Shown: piece after piece, positions 24,314 through 32,338 of the stretch
Numbering within the stretch: the first letter of the stretch is position 1
How the letters are laid out: every line of letters starts with the position of its first letter
Source: Nocardioides sp. HDW12B
GTDB taxonomy: Bacteria > Actinomycetota > Actinomycetes > Propionibacteriales > Nocardioidaceae
Length of the DNA stretch: 64,000 nt
Direction: 5' to 3'
Assembly (NCBI RefSeq): GCF_011299595.1
Contig: NZ_CP049867.1
Span: forward strand, 1,612,001 to 1,676,000
Position numbers and translations under genes: made by a program
The notes under the pieces: generated by a model
The model's database searches: none
What the model was told of the DNA's origin: nothing
The model's input: only the letters and a program-made list of their open reading frames with translations

Positions 24314-24826
24314 TCAGCTGCGTTTGATCATCGCGCAGCGCAACGAGGCATCGATGCCGGGCAGCGAGGCCTCGTGCGCCATCGTTCTCGCCAGCTCAGG
24401 ACCGATGTCCTCGTCCCGCATGGCGCGATATCCCAGACGCAGGTAGTACGGGCCGTTCCACGGCACGTCACGGAAGGTTGTGAGGGTGGTGGCAGGGCGG
24501 CCAGCCGTCTTGCCCCAATCCTCCAGGAATTTGATCATCGCCCGTCCGAGGGCTCGACCCGCAAATGCCGGCGCCACCGAGACTTGAGCGACGTGCGCGT
24601 TCCCGTCCAGCACCTCAGCGCTGATGTACCCCGCGACCTCTGACCCGACCTGCGTCACCCACAGCCGCTGCGACTCTGCCGCCTCACGGAGGTCAGAGAC
24701 CTGGGGCACATCGTCGGCGACCTGTGTCATGCCGACTGTGCGGAACACCTGCCCGGCCTCGACCTCCACGTCGACGAGTCGGTGGAGGTCCGCTTCCGTG
24801 CCGGGGCGGATCAGGGGAGCAGACAC
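24314..24826 (-). CDS. GNAT-family N-acetyltransferase
   Basis: 170 residues. A single GNAT domain with the acetyl-CoA-binding stretch 'VSVAPAFAGRALGRAMIKFL' (motif A) and 'YYLRLGYRAM' near the end. Substrate unknown. GTG start. It runs in the same direction as the hydroxyacid dehydrogenase pair but ends 71 bp before the dehydrogenase start, with the inverted repeat between them, so co-transcription is doubtful. Confidence 0.82.
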   Translation of the reverse strand: MSAPLIRPGTEADLHRLVDVEVEAGQVFRTVGMTQVADDVPQVSDLREAAESQRLWVTQVGSEVAGYISAEVLDGNAHVAQVSVAPAFAGRALGRAMIKFLEDWGKTAGRPATTLTTFRDVPWNGPYYLRLGYRAMRDEDIGPELARTMAHEASLPGIDASLRCAMIKRS

Positions 24827-24925
24827 CTAGGCATGCTGTCACGCCGTGAGGTCACCTCGAACGCGGGCGAAGTGACCGCTCGTCGGCACGACCGAGCTGC
24901 TCGACCAGCGGCAGGAGCGGACGGA

Positions 24926-25423
24926 TCAGGCGCGCTGATTCTCGGCTCGGACCCAGTCGAACCAGGCGTCAATGACACCTTGGGTCTCGGCCGTAGCGCT
25001 GCTGGTGTCGATGTCGGAGCGGTCCACCCATCGGTAGGCGGAGTGCTCGTCGGAGAGCACGACAGCTCGGTCGTCCCAGGGCACGGACACGGTGAACTGG
25101 CGGGTCGGCCGCCCGGAGCCGGACAGGTAGTCGAAGGTCGCCAGGAATCCGGGGTCGACGGTTCCAGCCGGGAAGCCGACCTCTTCGAGCAGCTCACGAT
25201 CAAGTGCTTGGGCGAGGGTTTCACCGTCCTCCACGCCACCGGAGGGCAGTTCCTCGATTCCTGGCAGGAACGCGTCGCTCACGCTGCGGGTGAGAAGCAG
25301 GACAGCGCCGGCGTGGTGGACGACGGCGCCGACCACGTGCTTCGCGATGCCTTCACTCCGGGCTGTCACCGTCGATGATTCATCCAGCACCCAGGCATCG
25401 TACGAGCTGGTCGGGCGAGACAT
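24926..25423 (-). CDS. NUDIX hydrolase
   Basis: 165 residues. A complete NUDIX box 'GGVEDGETLAQALDRELLEEVGF' (in parts: G-x5-E-x7-R-E-x2-E-E-x-G) at about residues 62-84, which binds Mg2+ and hydrolyses a nucleoside-diphosphate-linked substrate. The N-terminus and C-terminal acceptor region give no specificity. Monocistronic as far as can be seen. Confidence 0.87.
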   Translation of the reverse strand: MSRPTSSYDAWVLDESSTVTARSEGIAKHVVGAVVHHAGAVLLLTRSVSDAFLPGIEELPSGGVEDGETLAQALDRELLEEVGFPAGTVDPGFLATFDYLSGSGRPTRQFTVSVPWDDRAVVLSDEHSAYRWVDRSDIDTSSATAETQGVIDAWFDWVRAENQRA

Positions 25424-25556
25424 CCTGCCCTCAGCTCGGCATGACCGAACTGCACGACCAGCAGCATGAATGCCATGGCAGCGAAGACGAGGCTTCAGAC
25501 CCCGAGCGCATCGCGAATGAGACTCCCGGGGCGACAGAAGCGCCTAGTGTGCAGGC

Positions 25557-25904
25557 ATGTCTCGGTCGCGCGCCGTGTACGCCGCTCTAGGTCTCGTAGC
25601 GGTGGTGGTCGCCTTGGCCGGAGTCTGGCTGCTGCTCCACAACCCCACGGTCACGAGCGCGAGCCTGGGCCACTACACCTGCTCGGCGCCCTACGACACA
25701 GTTCTGCTCGACGCTGACAATGTGCCAGGTGGTGAGCCGCCCCCCGACGCTGACGAGGTCGAGGCTCGTTGCATCGATGCGGGACGGGCCCGGTTCGTGC
25801 AGGGCTTGGTGGTCGTTGCGGCAGCTGGCGGCCTCGCGGTTGGGGCCATGGCGGCTCGGAGACGGACGACAGCACACGACGACACGGCGCATGCGATGAG
25901 CTGA
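25557..25904 (+). CDS. Small two-span membrane protein, unknown function
   Basis: 115 residues. Hydrophobic segment at 9-27, an outside-facing loop of about 50 residues with two Cys ('HYTCSAP', 'EARCIDAG') that could form a disulphide, then a second hydrophobic segment at 82-98 and a short basic tail. Family not recognised. The ATG is preceded by a weak ribosome site. Confidence 0.6.
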   Translation: MSRSRAVYAALGLVAVVVALAGVWLLLHNPTVTSASLGHYTCSAPYDTVLLDADNVPGGEPPPDADEVEARCIDAGRARFVQGLVVVAAAGGLAVGAMAARRRTTAHDDTAHAMS

Positions 25905-25983
25905 TCCCGGTTCGATCGCACGATGAGCGACTTGTCTCCGCCCGAGCGCAGCCATCACGTCGTGAGCACACCCAACCGATGCG

Positions 25984-27495
25984 TCAGGAGCGTGGCGGCT
26001 CGACCGGGTCGAGACGCGTGGTGCCGTCCGAGGTGACGAGGTAGCGGCGGCCGTGCGGGGAGGTCCACACGACCCCGGGATCTGCACCGCCGGGTGGTCG
26101 ATCGACGCGCCAGCGACCATGGGTCTTGAGTCGGTGGTGGAAGCGGCAGAGCCGGTGGAGGTTCGACGTCGACGTCTGGCCCGGTGGCCCGCCCTCGTCC
26201 ATGGGCACGTAGGCCAGGAGGTGGTCGAGGTCGTGGCGGCCGGCGTTGCCGCACCACGGGAACATGCAGGTGGGGTCGCGCTCGACGACCTGGCGCCGCA
26301 GCCGGGAGGGGATCTCGTACTGGTCGACCGCGATCTCCTCGGTCAGGTCGACCACCGGGGTGACGTGCAGGCCAGCCCCAGGAGTGAGGCCGGCGACCCA
26401 GCGCTCGAGGGTCTCGCGCGTCCGAGCACCGAGCCGGCGCCCGGCACGGTCGACACGGACCAGGTCGACCTCCGCCTGGTCGGCGCCGGGCTCGGTGTTG
26501 CCCGCACGAGAGCCATCGAGGCCGAAGGCGCTGACGGCGTCGAGGTGCAGGTGGAGGTGCAACGTCGGGACCGCCCGCACCGGCGTCACCCGGCGCGCTG
26601 CGGTAGCAGGGTCGTCGGACTGCCCGGTGCCGTCGGCGGTGGCATCCAGGTCGAGCGCGTACTGCGGGTCGGCCAGCACACCCAGCGCTCGCGCACGCCG
26701 TACAGCGCGGGAGTCGGTGTCACCGAGCCGGCCCAGCGTGGTCGCGACCGAGTCGAGCGCGTGGTCCAGCGCCGCGGCGTCGGGGGTGTCGAGGTGGGCG
26801 CTGAGGTCCGTGGTGCCGTCGAGCTGGTCGTCGAACCACACCCCACGGTGCTCCGCGGCCTCGGCGGCCCGCTCGGCCGCCAGGTCGGGCTGGTGGCGCA
26901 GCACCGCGGCCTCCACGAGCCGCGCGATCCGGCCCACCGTCATCCGGTGGGCGAAGGGCGCCACCGCCGCGTCCACCGCGGCGGCGGTCTCGTCGGACAG
27001 CGGGATCGTCCGCTCCGCGACCTGACGGGCCTCCCAGACGGGGAGGCGCCCCGCCATCACCTGCGCCCAGCAGCGAGGCAGCCGGTCGCGCAGCTCCACG
27101 GCCTGCCCGACGTAGGCCCTCCCGCTGTGCTCCGTCAGCCCGAGGGCCGTTGCGAGCTCGGCGACGGCGTACTCCTCGATCATGAAGGCGCCCTGACCGG
27201 CGAGCCGGAGCTCACGCTCGCGACCGAGAGCGGTTTCGTCGTCGCGCAGCGGGCGACAGGGGAGCGCGTCCCGGATCTCGCGGTCCACCGCACCGACCGC
27301 ACCGCGCAGCAGGTCGGCCCGACCCACCCGGTGCAGGTCCGCCCAGTGCGCCACGCCCTCGAGCTCCTGCGCGGCAGCGAGGTCGGTCGCGCGCCGCCGG
27401 TCGGTGACGAAGGAGAGGGCTTCAGCAGCGTTCAGGTCCAGCACCTCGACGCGCGCGTCGGTGCCCGACGCGGAGATGAGGGGTGCTGCTGACAT
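25984..27495 (-). CDS. DUF222/HNH endonuclease-domain protein (13E12 repeat family)
   Basis: 503 residues. The DUF222 region covers about 30-330 and a C-terminal HNH nuclease domain follows (zinc-type C in 'CMFPWCGNAG', then 'DLDHLLAY' and 'NLHRLCRFHHRLKTH', residues ~405-460). Such proteins are present in many copies in Nocardioides and mycobacteria. Their function is unknown, and mobility or restriction has been suggested. No phage or insertion-sequence borders surround this copy. Confidence 0.85.
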   Translation of the reverse strand: MSAAPLISASGTDARVEVLDLNAAEALSFVTDRRRATDLAAAQELEGVAHWADLHRVGRADLLRGAVGAVDREIRDALPCRPLRDDETALGRERELRLAGQGAFMIEEYAVAELATALGLTEHSGRAYVGQAVELRDRLPRCWAQVMAGRLPVWEARQVAERTIPLSDETAAAVDAAVAPFAHRMTVGRIARLVEAAVLRHQPDLAAERAAEAAEHRGVWFDDQLDGTTDLSAHLDTPDAAALDHALDSVATTLGRLGDTDSRAVRRARALGVLADPQYALDLDATADGTGQSDDPATAARRVTPVRAVPTLHLHLHLDAVSAFGLDGSRAGNTEPGADQAEVDLVRVDRAGRRLGARTRETLERWVAGLTPGAGLHVTPVVDLTEEIAVDQYEIPSRLRRQVVERDPTCMFPWCGNAGRHDLDHLLAYVPMDEGGPPGQTSTSNLHRLCRFHHRLKTHGRWRVDRPPGGADPGVVWTSPHGRRYLVTSDGTTRLDPVEPPRS

Positions 27496-27627
27496 GCCTC
27501 CAACCTAGAGCTGCCCTCCGACACAATGACCGTCGAGAAAGGCGTCATCCCCAACCCTGCTTGACGATCCGCAGAGCCCAGCCCGGTGGGTCTGTCGCAA
27601 TCCTCACCGCGGCGCTAGCGTCGCAGG

Positions 27628-28215
27628 ATGCGGCCCCTGCGCTACTCCATCAACGTCACTCTCGACGGGTGCGTCCACCACCTCGCCGGCACGGCCAGCG
27701 AGGGCATCCACCGCAACGCGGCCGCCAACATCGCCCGCGCGGACGCCCTGGTCCTGGGGCGCGTGACCTACCAGATGATGGAGTCGGCCTGGCGGCAACG
27801 GCCGGACGCGGACCCCACGGACCCGAGCGACCCGAGCACCGAGCGCCCGGACTGGATGAGCCCGTTCGCGCAAGCCATCGACGCCGCCCCGAAGTACGTC
27901 GCCTCGCGCACCTTGGCGCAGGTCGACTGGAACGCCGAGCTCATCGTGGGCGACGTCGGTGAGGCCGTACGCCGTCTCAAGGATGAGCTGGGCGAGGGTC
28001 TCTTCCTGGGCGGGGTCCAGCTGCCGCTGGTGCTCGCCGAGCTCGGCCTGATCGACGAGTACGAGCTGGTCGTCCACCCACGCATCGCCGGTCACGGGCC
28101 GCGCCTGCTCGACGGCCTGTCGTCGTACGTCGACCTCGAGCTGGTCGACCGCGAGGACCTCGGCGACGGGGTCGTCGCGAATCGCTACCGCCCGACCGGC
28201 GCCGCACCCACGTGA
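27628..28215 (+). CDS. Dihydrofolate-reductase-like (RibD C-terminal domain) protein
   Basis: 195 residues. It begins 'LRYSINVTLDG' and continues with 'ADALVLGRVTYQMME', the NADPH-binding 'LFLGGVQLPLVLAELGLIDE' and 'ELVVHPRIAGHGPRL', the pattern of the DHFR/RibD-C family. Most members are uncharacterised reductases; substrate unknown. Monocistronic, with minus-strand genes on both sides. Confidence 0.85.
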   Translation: MRPLRYSINVTLDGCVHHLAGTASEGIHRNAAANIARADALVLGRVTYQMMESAWRQRPDADPTDPSDPSTERPDWMSPFAQAIDAAPKYVASRTLAQVDWNAELIVGDVGEAVRRLKDELGEGLFLGGVQLPLVLAELGLIDEYELVVHPRIAGHGPRLLDGLSSYVDLELVDREDLGDGVVANRYRPTGAAPT

Positions 28216-28228
28216 GACTCGGCCGCCG

Positions 28229-29152
28229 TCAGGCCTGGTCGGCCTCGAGAGCCGTGATCGCCTCGTGCATCGACAGCACCCGCTGGGCGGACTCGACGTG
28301 GAGGTTCTCCACCATCCGGCCGTTGTAGGTCACGACCCCGGACCCGCGACCGTCCTCCCACGCCTGGAGGATGCCGCGGGCGTCCTCGACGGCCTTCTCC
28401 GAGGGTGCGAACGCCTCGTTGGCGCCGGCGACCTGACCGGGGTGGATGAGCGTCTTGCCGTCGAAGCCCATCTCGCGGCCCTGACGGCACTCGTCGAGGA
28501 AGCCCTCGGTGTTCTTCACGTCGTTGTAGACGCCGTCGACGATCGCCTTGCCGGCCGCACGCGCGGCGAGAAGCGCCAGGCCGAGCCCGGTCAGGAGCGG
28601 CTGGCGCCCGGGCACGTGCTCGGCGTACAGCTCCTTGGCGAGGTCGTTGGTGCCCATCACCAGCACGGTGAGGCGGTCGGAGGCCGAGGCGATCTCGTGC
28701 GCGTGCAGCATCGCGTACGGCGTCTCGACCATCGCCCACAGCGTCGTGCGGTCCGGAGCGCCGTGGCGCTCCATCGACGCGACGAGCGAGCGCACGGCGT
28801 CGGCGCTGTCGACCTTCGGCACCACGATCGCGTCGGGGCCGGCGGCGCACGCAGCGGCGAGGTCGTCCTCGTGCCACTCGGTGCCGGCGGCGTTGATGCG
28901 GATCGTCAGCTCGCGACGGCCGTACTCACCCGACTGCGCGGCGGCGCAGGCGTTGTCACGCGCGGCGGGCTTGGCGTCCGGCGCCACGGCGTCCTCGAGG
29001 TCGAGGATCAACCCGTCGACGGCCAGGGTCTTGGCCTTCTCCAGCGCGCGCTCGTTGGACGACGGCATGTAGAGCACCGAGCGTCGGGGACGGAAGATGT
29101 CCTTGTCTCCGGTGGTCGAGCTGTCCCCGGTGGTCGAGCTCGTCGAGACCAT
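28229..29152 (-). CDS. CitE-like HpcH/HpaI aldolase-lyase (second copy)
   Basis: 307 residues. CitE-type TIM barrel: 'RSVLYMPSSNERALEKA', acidic metal residues in 'LILDLEDAV', and 'PDAIVVPKVDSA', acting on malyl-, citramalyl- or similar CoA esters as lyase or thioesterase. The N-terminal 18 residues (S-T-S-S-T-T-G-D-S-S-T-T-G-D) are encoded by a dispersed repeat and are not part of the family. It overlaps the upstream lyase gene by one base. The paired arrangement resembles Mcl1/Mcl2 of the ethylmalonyl-CoA pathway, which is inference. Confidence 0.8.
   Translation of the reverse strand: MVSTSSTTGDSSTTGDKDIFRPRRSVLYMPSSNERALEKAKTLAVDGLILDLEDAVAPDAKPAARDNACAAAQSGEYGRRELTIRINAAGTEWHEDDLAAACAAGPDAIVVPKVDSADAVRSLVASMERHGAPDRTTLWAMVETPYAMLHAHEIASASDRLTVLVMGTNDLAKELYAEHVPGRQPLLTGLGLALLAARAAGKAIVDGVYNDVKNTEGFLDECRQGREMGFDGKTLIHPGQVAGANEAFAPSEKAVEDARGILQAWEDGRGSGVVTYNGRMVENLHVESAQRVLSMHEAITALEADQA
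29108..29150 (-). repeat. Dispersed palindromic repeat encoding the N-terminus of a CitE-like protein
   Basis: Two tandem ggtggtcgagct units, the second completed by cgtcgagacc, directly after the ATG of the downstream lyase. In frame; it adds Ser/Thr/Gly-rich residues. Confidence 0.65.
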
Positions 29153-30243
29153 CAGGCCACCTCGATCGCGTCGTACGCCGCACGGAGGTCCTCGTCGATC
29201 TTCGCCAGCTCCTCGGCCAGCTCGACCATCACCAGGCACTGCTTGAGGGAGGCGTCGTCCTCCATCTTGCCGTCGAGCATCACCGCGCCGGTGCCGTCGC
29301 CCATCGCGGCGACCACGCGACGGGCGTGGGTGACGTCCTCGACGCTCGGGGAGAAGACCCGCTTGGCGATCTGGATCTGCTTGGGGTGCAGCGACCACGT
29401 GCCGACGCAGCCGAGCAGGAAGGCGTTGCGGAACTGGTCCTCGCAGGCGACCACGTCGGCGATGTCGCCGAAGGGGCCGTAGTAGGGGAAGATCCCGTGC
29501 ATCGCGCAGGCGTCGACCATGCGGGCGATCGTGTAGTGCCACAGGTCCTGCTGGTACGACGAGCGGTCGGCATCGACCTGCGCGACCCCGAGGTCGTTGA
29601 CCGGCGGGTCCTGGCGGACGAGGTAGCCGGGGTGGCCGCCCCCGACCCGGGTGGTCTTCATGCGCCGGTCCGCGGCGAGGTCGGCCGGTCCGAGGGACAG
29701 CCCCTGCATGCGCGGGCTGGCGCCGCAGATCTCCTCGACGTTGACCACGCCGCGAGCGGTCTCGAGGATCGCGTGGATGAGGATCGGCCGCGTCAGGCCG
29801 GCCTTGGCCTCGAGCTGGGCCAGCAGGCGGTCGACGTACTGGATGTCCTCGGCGCCCTGCACCTTCGGCACCATGACCACGTCGAGCTTGTCGCCGATGG
29901 CCGGGATGAGCGTGGTCAAGTCGTCGAGGAACCAGGGGGAGTCGAGCGCGTTGACGCGCGTCCACAGCTGCGTGGAGGCGCCCTCGCCGCCGAGGCCCTC
30001 GGTGCTCTGCCCGATCTTCACCAGGCCCTCGCGGGCGGCGACCTTGTTGTCGGCCTTGACCGCGTCCTCGAGGTTGCCGAGCAGCACGTCGACGGTGCCG
30101 ACCATGCCGGGCACCTTGCCGGCCATCTTCTCGTTCGACGGGTCGAAGAAGTGGATGGCCCGGCTGGGGCGGGCGGGGATCTCGCGCAGGGGCTCGGGGG
30201 CCCCGACGGCGAGCGGGCGGAAGAAGTCCTTGGCGCTGCGCAT
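29152..30243 (-). CDS. CitE-like L-malyl-CoA/beta-methylmalyl-CoA lyase-type protein
   Basis: 363 residues, longer than simple CitE and close to malyl-CoA lyases. Features are '[17 protein letters not shown]', 'LLGNLEDAV' (metal Glu/Asp), '[18 protein letters not shown]', '[17 protein letters not shown]' and '[17 protein letters not shown]'. It would cleave or form malyl-CoA or beta-methylmalyl-CoA (glyoxylate plus acetyl- or propionyl-CoA). That would suit an organism disposing of propionyl-CoA from steroids, but other ethylmalonyl-CoA genes are not visible. First gene of a two-gene operon. Confidence 0.8.
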   Translation of the reverse strand: MRSAKDFFRPLAVGAPEPLREIPARPSRAIHFFDPSNEKMAGKVPGMVGTVDVLLGNLEDAVKADNKVAAREGLVKIGQSTEGLGGEGASTQLWTRVNALDSPWFLDDLTTLIPAIGDKLDVVMVPKVQGAEDIQYVDRLLAQLEAKAGLTRPILIHAILETARGVVNVEEICGASPRMQGLSLGPADLAADRRMKTTRVGGGHPGYLVRQDPPVNDLGVAQVDADRSSYQQDLWHYTIARMVDACAMHGIFPYYGPFGDIADVVACEDQFRNAFLLGCVGTWSLHPKQIQIAKRVFSPSVEDVTHARRVVAAMGDGTGAVMLDGKMEDDASLKQCLVMVELAEELAKIDEDLRAAYDAIEVA

Positions 30244-30308
30244 GGCCGGACGCTAGCAGCGCCCACGCGGCGTGGGCCGGGCCTGTGAGGTTTCTGACGC
30301 GGCCCTGT

Positions 30309-30323
30309 CCGGGCGCCGCCCGG
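30309..30323 (-). terminator. Hairpin after the serine-hydrolase gene
   Basis: ccgggc/gcccgg stem (30309-30314 with 30318-30323) just after the minus-strand stop at 30329. A second hairpin (gcccacg, 30261-30267, with cgtgggc, 30271-30277) follows before the lyase start. Confidence 0.4.
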
Positions 30324-30328
30324 CCCTG

Positions 30329-31594
30329 TCAGAGCCGGGGCAGGGCGAACGGACCGAGGTAGGCGAGCTCGTCGTCGAAGGACAGCGGCGTGCTCCCCGG
30401 CGGCGCGCCGTCGACGTCGAAGAGGTCGCCGCCGTGGCGGCGGTAGGTCACCGGCACGGGCTGACCGACGAACCGGGCGTCGACCTCGAGCAGGTCCTCG
30501 TCGCCCGCCACGGCCGCGACCGCCATCGGCCCGTACTGCCCGGCGAGCGCCGCGGCCGGCCGGGACGTGGTCCCGTCGGCCGGGCCGGGGAGCGGGGGCA
30601 CGCCCAGGGTGTCGAGCAGCTCGGGCAGCAGGTCGTCGAAGAGGGCGGAGCCGCCGGGCGGTCCGAACAGCGGGCCGGCCGCGTTCGCGAGCACCACCAC
30701 GGCCACGTCCTGCTCGGGGAAGCACCGCAGGTAGGCGCGGTGGCCGCCGGTGAACCCGGCCCAGCCGAACGCCTGGTGGGCGCCGCGGTCCCACACGGCC
30801 CAGCCGGACGCCCAGGCGTCGAAGACGGTGCTGCCCGGGAGCGGCGCCGCCGGACGGCGCAGCTCCTCGACCAGGGGCTGCCAGCCCGCAGGCGGTGCCA
30901 GCTGGAACGCGGCCCAGTCGAGCAGCTGGTCGGCCGTGGCCCACCACCGGGAGCCGGCGGCGGACGCGGCGGGCGCCAGGTCGGACGGGACCTGCGTGAC
31001 CTCCCCGTCGGAGGACACGGCGTGGGGCAGCGACGCGCCCGTCGGTGGGCCGAAGTCCGGCCGCCACCCCAGGACCTCGTCGAGCAGGGTCGTCGCCCGG
31101 TCCTCGAACCCGGACCCCGTGCGGCGGCGCAGCAGCAGGTCGAGCACCGACCAGCCGGCGTTGCCGTAGGAGAAGCGTCCGGGTGCGTGGACGCGGGGCA
31201 GGGCCTCGACCCGGGCCACGAAGTCCGCGAGGCCCTCGTCGATGTCCGGCAGCAGGTTGGCCCGGCCGGTCGTCTGGGTCAGCAGCGCCCGGGGGGTGTC
31301 GTCCCAGAGTCCTGCGGCGGGGTCGGCCTGGTCGCGGCACGGCACGTCGAGGTCCAGCTCGCCGCGCCGGGCGGCGTCGAGGACCACCAAGCCGGCCAGG
31401 GACTTGGCGAGCGAGCCGGCGTGGAAGGCGGTGCCGGCCTCGACCGGGTGCCGTCCCTCGAGGTCCGAGGAGCCGCGGCACACGACGGTGCGCTCGCCGC
31501 GTCGCAGGAGCCCCACCTGCGCACCGGGCACGGCGTACGTCGTGAGGAGGTGCGTGAGGCGGTCGCCGAGCCCGTCCAGGTCGTCACGGTCCAT
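30329..31594 (-). CDS. Beta-lactamase-family serine hydrolase (class C/esterase type)
   Basis: 421 residues. S-x-x-K motif in 'HAGSLAKSLAGLVVL' (Ser near residue 60), Y-x-N as 'YGNAGWSVLDLL', and a C-terminal beta-domain. No signal peptide, so it is probably cytoplasmic and more likely an esterase or peptidase than an antibiotic-resistance enzyme. It stands 17 bp from the TetR gene's end, in the same direction, and could be co-transcribed with it. Confidence 0.82.
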   Translation of the reverse strand: MDRDDLDGLGDRLTHLLTTYAVPGAQVGLLRRGERTVVCRGSSDLEGRHPVEAGTAFHAGSLAKSLAGLVVLDAARRGELDLDVPCRDQADPAAGLWDDTPRALLTQTTGRANLLPDIDEGLADFVARVEALPRVHAPGRFSYGNAGWSVLDLLLRRRTGSGFEDRATTLLDEVLGWRPDFGPPTGASLPHAVSSDGEVTQVPSDLAPAASAAGSRWWATADQLLDWAAFQLAPPAGWQPLVEELRRPAAPLPGSTVFDAWASGWAVWDRGAHQAFGWAGFTGGHRAYLRCFPEQDVAVVVLANAAGPLFGPPGGSALFDDLLPELLDTLGVPPLPGPADGTTSRPAAALAGQYGPMAVAAVAGDEDLLEVDARFVGQPVPVTYRRHGGDLFDVDGAPPGSTPLSFDDELAYLGPFALPRL

Positions 31595-31611
31595 GCTCGG
31601 ACCGTAGGGCG

Positions 31612-32241
31612 TCAGTCGGCGGGCGTCGAAAGGCCCAGGATCAGGTGGGGGAGGACCGCGGTCACGAGCCGGTCGGGCGGCAGGCCGCCGCTGCCCAGCA
31701 GCTCGGCGCCGAGGCTGTGGAGGTAGAGCGCGAGCAGGACGTCGCTGACGTGCTCGTCGCTGACCACGGGCCGGCGACCCAGCAGGTGCAGCACCCGCGT
31801 CACCAGCTCCTCGATGCGGTGCTGGAACCGCTCGACGTGGGCACCGAACCGTGCCCGGGCGTCGGCGTCGCGGACGGCGAGCAGCGTGAACTCGTTGTGC
31901 AGCGGGAACCAGCGACGGCCGAACGGCGTGAGAGCGGCGAAGACCACGCCGATCGAGTCGAGGTCGAACGAGTCAGGCGGCACCTGGTCCACCGCGGAGC
32001 TGACGGCGGCCAGCATGAGGTCGGCCTGGTCGGCGTACACGTCGAAGAAGAGGTCCTCGATCGTGGAGTAGTTGGAGTAGAACGCCCCGCGCGAGAAGCC
32101 GGCGGCGCCCACGAGGTCGTCGACGGTGACCCGGCCGAGCGGCTTGGTGGCGAAGACGTCGGCGGCGGCCTCGACCAGCCGGGCGCGGGTGTTGCGACGG
32201 CTGCGCCGTGCGGCCCGCGGGTCGTCCCCGGTCTCGCTCAT
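31612..32241 (-). CDS. TetR-family repressor, probably of the divergent MMPL transporter
   Basis: 209 residues. Helix-turn-helix at about 20-65 ('LVEAAADVFATKPLGRVTVDDLVGAAGFSRGAFYSNYSTIEDLF', in parts), followed by a helical ligand domain. ATG at 32241 with a strong GGAGGTGGCG ribosome site. It is divergent from an MMPL/YhgE operon, and the intergenic region holds a 16-bp palindrome, a classic self- and neighbour-repressing layout. Ligand unknown, probably a lipid or drug-like molecule. Confidence 0.87.
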   Translation of the reverse strand: MSETGDDPRAARRSRRNTRARLVEAAADVFATKPLGRVTVDDLVGAAGFSRGAFYSNYSTIEDLFFDVYADQADLMLAAVSSAVDQVPPDSFDLDSIGVVFAALTPFGRRWFPLHNEFTLLAVRDADARARFGAHVERFQHRIEELVTRVLHLLGRRPVVSDEHVSDVLLALYLHSLGAELLGSGGLPPDRLVTAVLPHLILGLSTPAD

Positions 32242-32301
32242 CGCCACCTCCTTCCCGGTCCGGACCCCACCATGCCGTGACGAAGGCGACAGCGCAGTTT
32301 G

Positions 32302-32317
32302 GATACACCAGTGTATC
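32302..32317. promoter_or_regulatory. Palindromic operator of the TetR/MMPL divergent pair
   Basis: gatacac-ca-gtgtatc: perfect 7-bp arms with a 2-base spacer, 61 bp from the TetR start and 22 bp from the MMPL start. It would overlap the -35 region of the MMPL promoter. Confidence 0.65.
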
Positions 32318-32325
32318 GAACGTCG

Positions 32326-32331
32326 TAGGCT
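32326..32331 (+). promoter_or_regulatory. -10 box (TAGGCT) of the MMPL gene, leaderless type
   Basis: TAGGCT, then 7 bases, then the ATG at 32339; no ribosome site. The same TAGGCT-7-ATG arrangement occurs before fadE30. Confidence 0.5.
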
Positions 32332-32338
32332 TTTCGTC

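Noticed and set aside
25984-27495. Mobile element or phage island around the DUF222/HNH gene
   Set aside because: No inverted repeats, integrase, att-like duplication or change in base composition was seen around it; such genes are scattered singly in this group.
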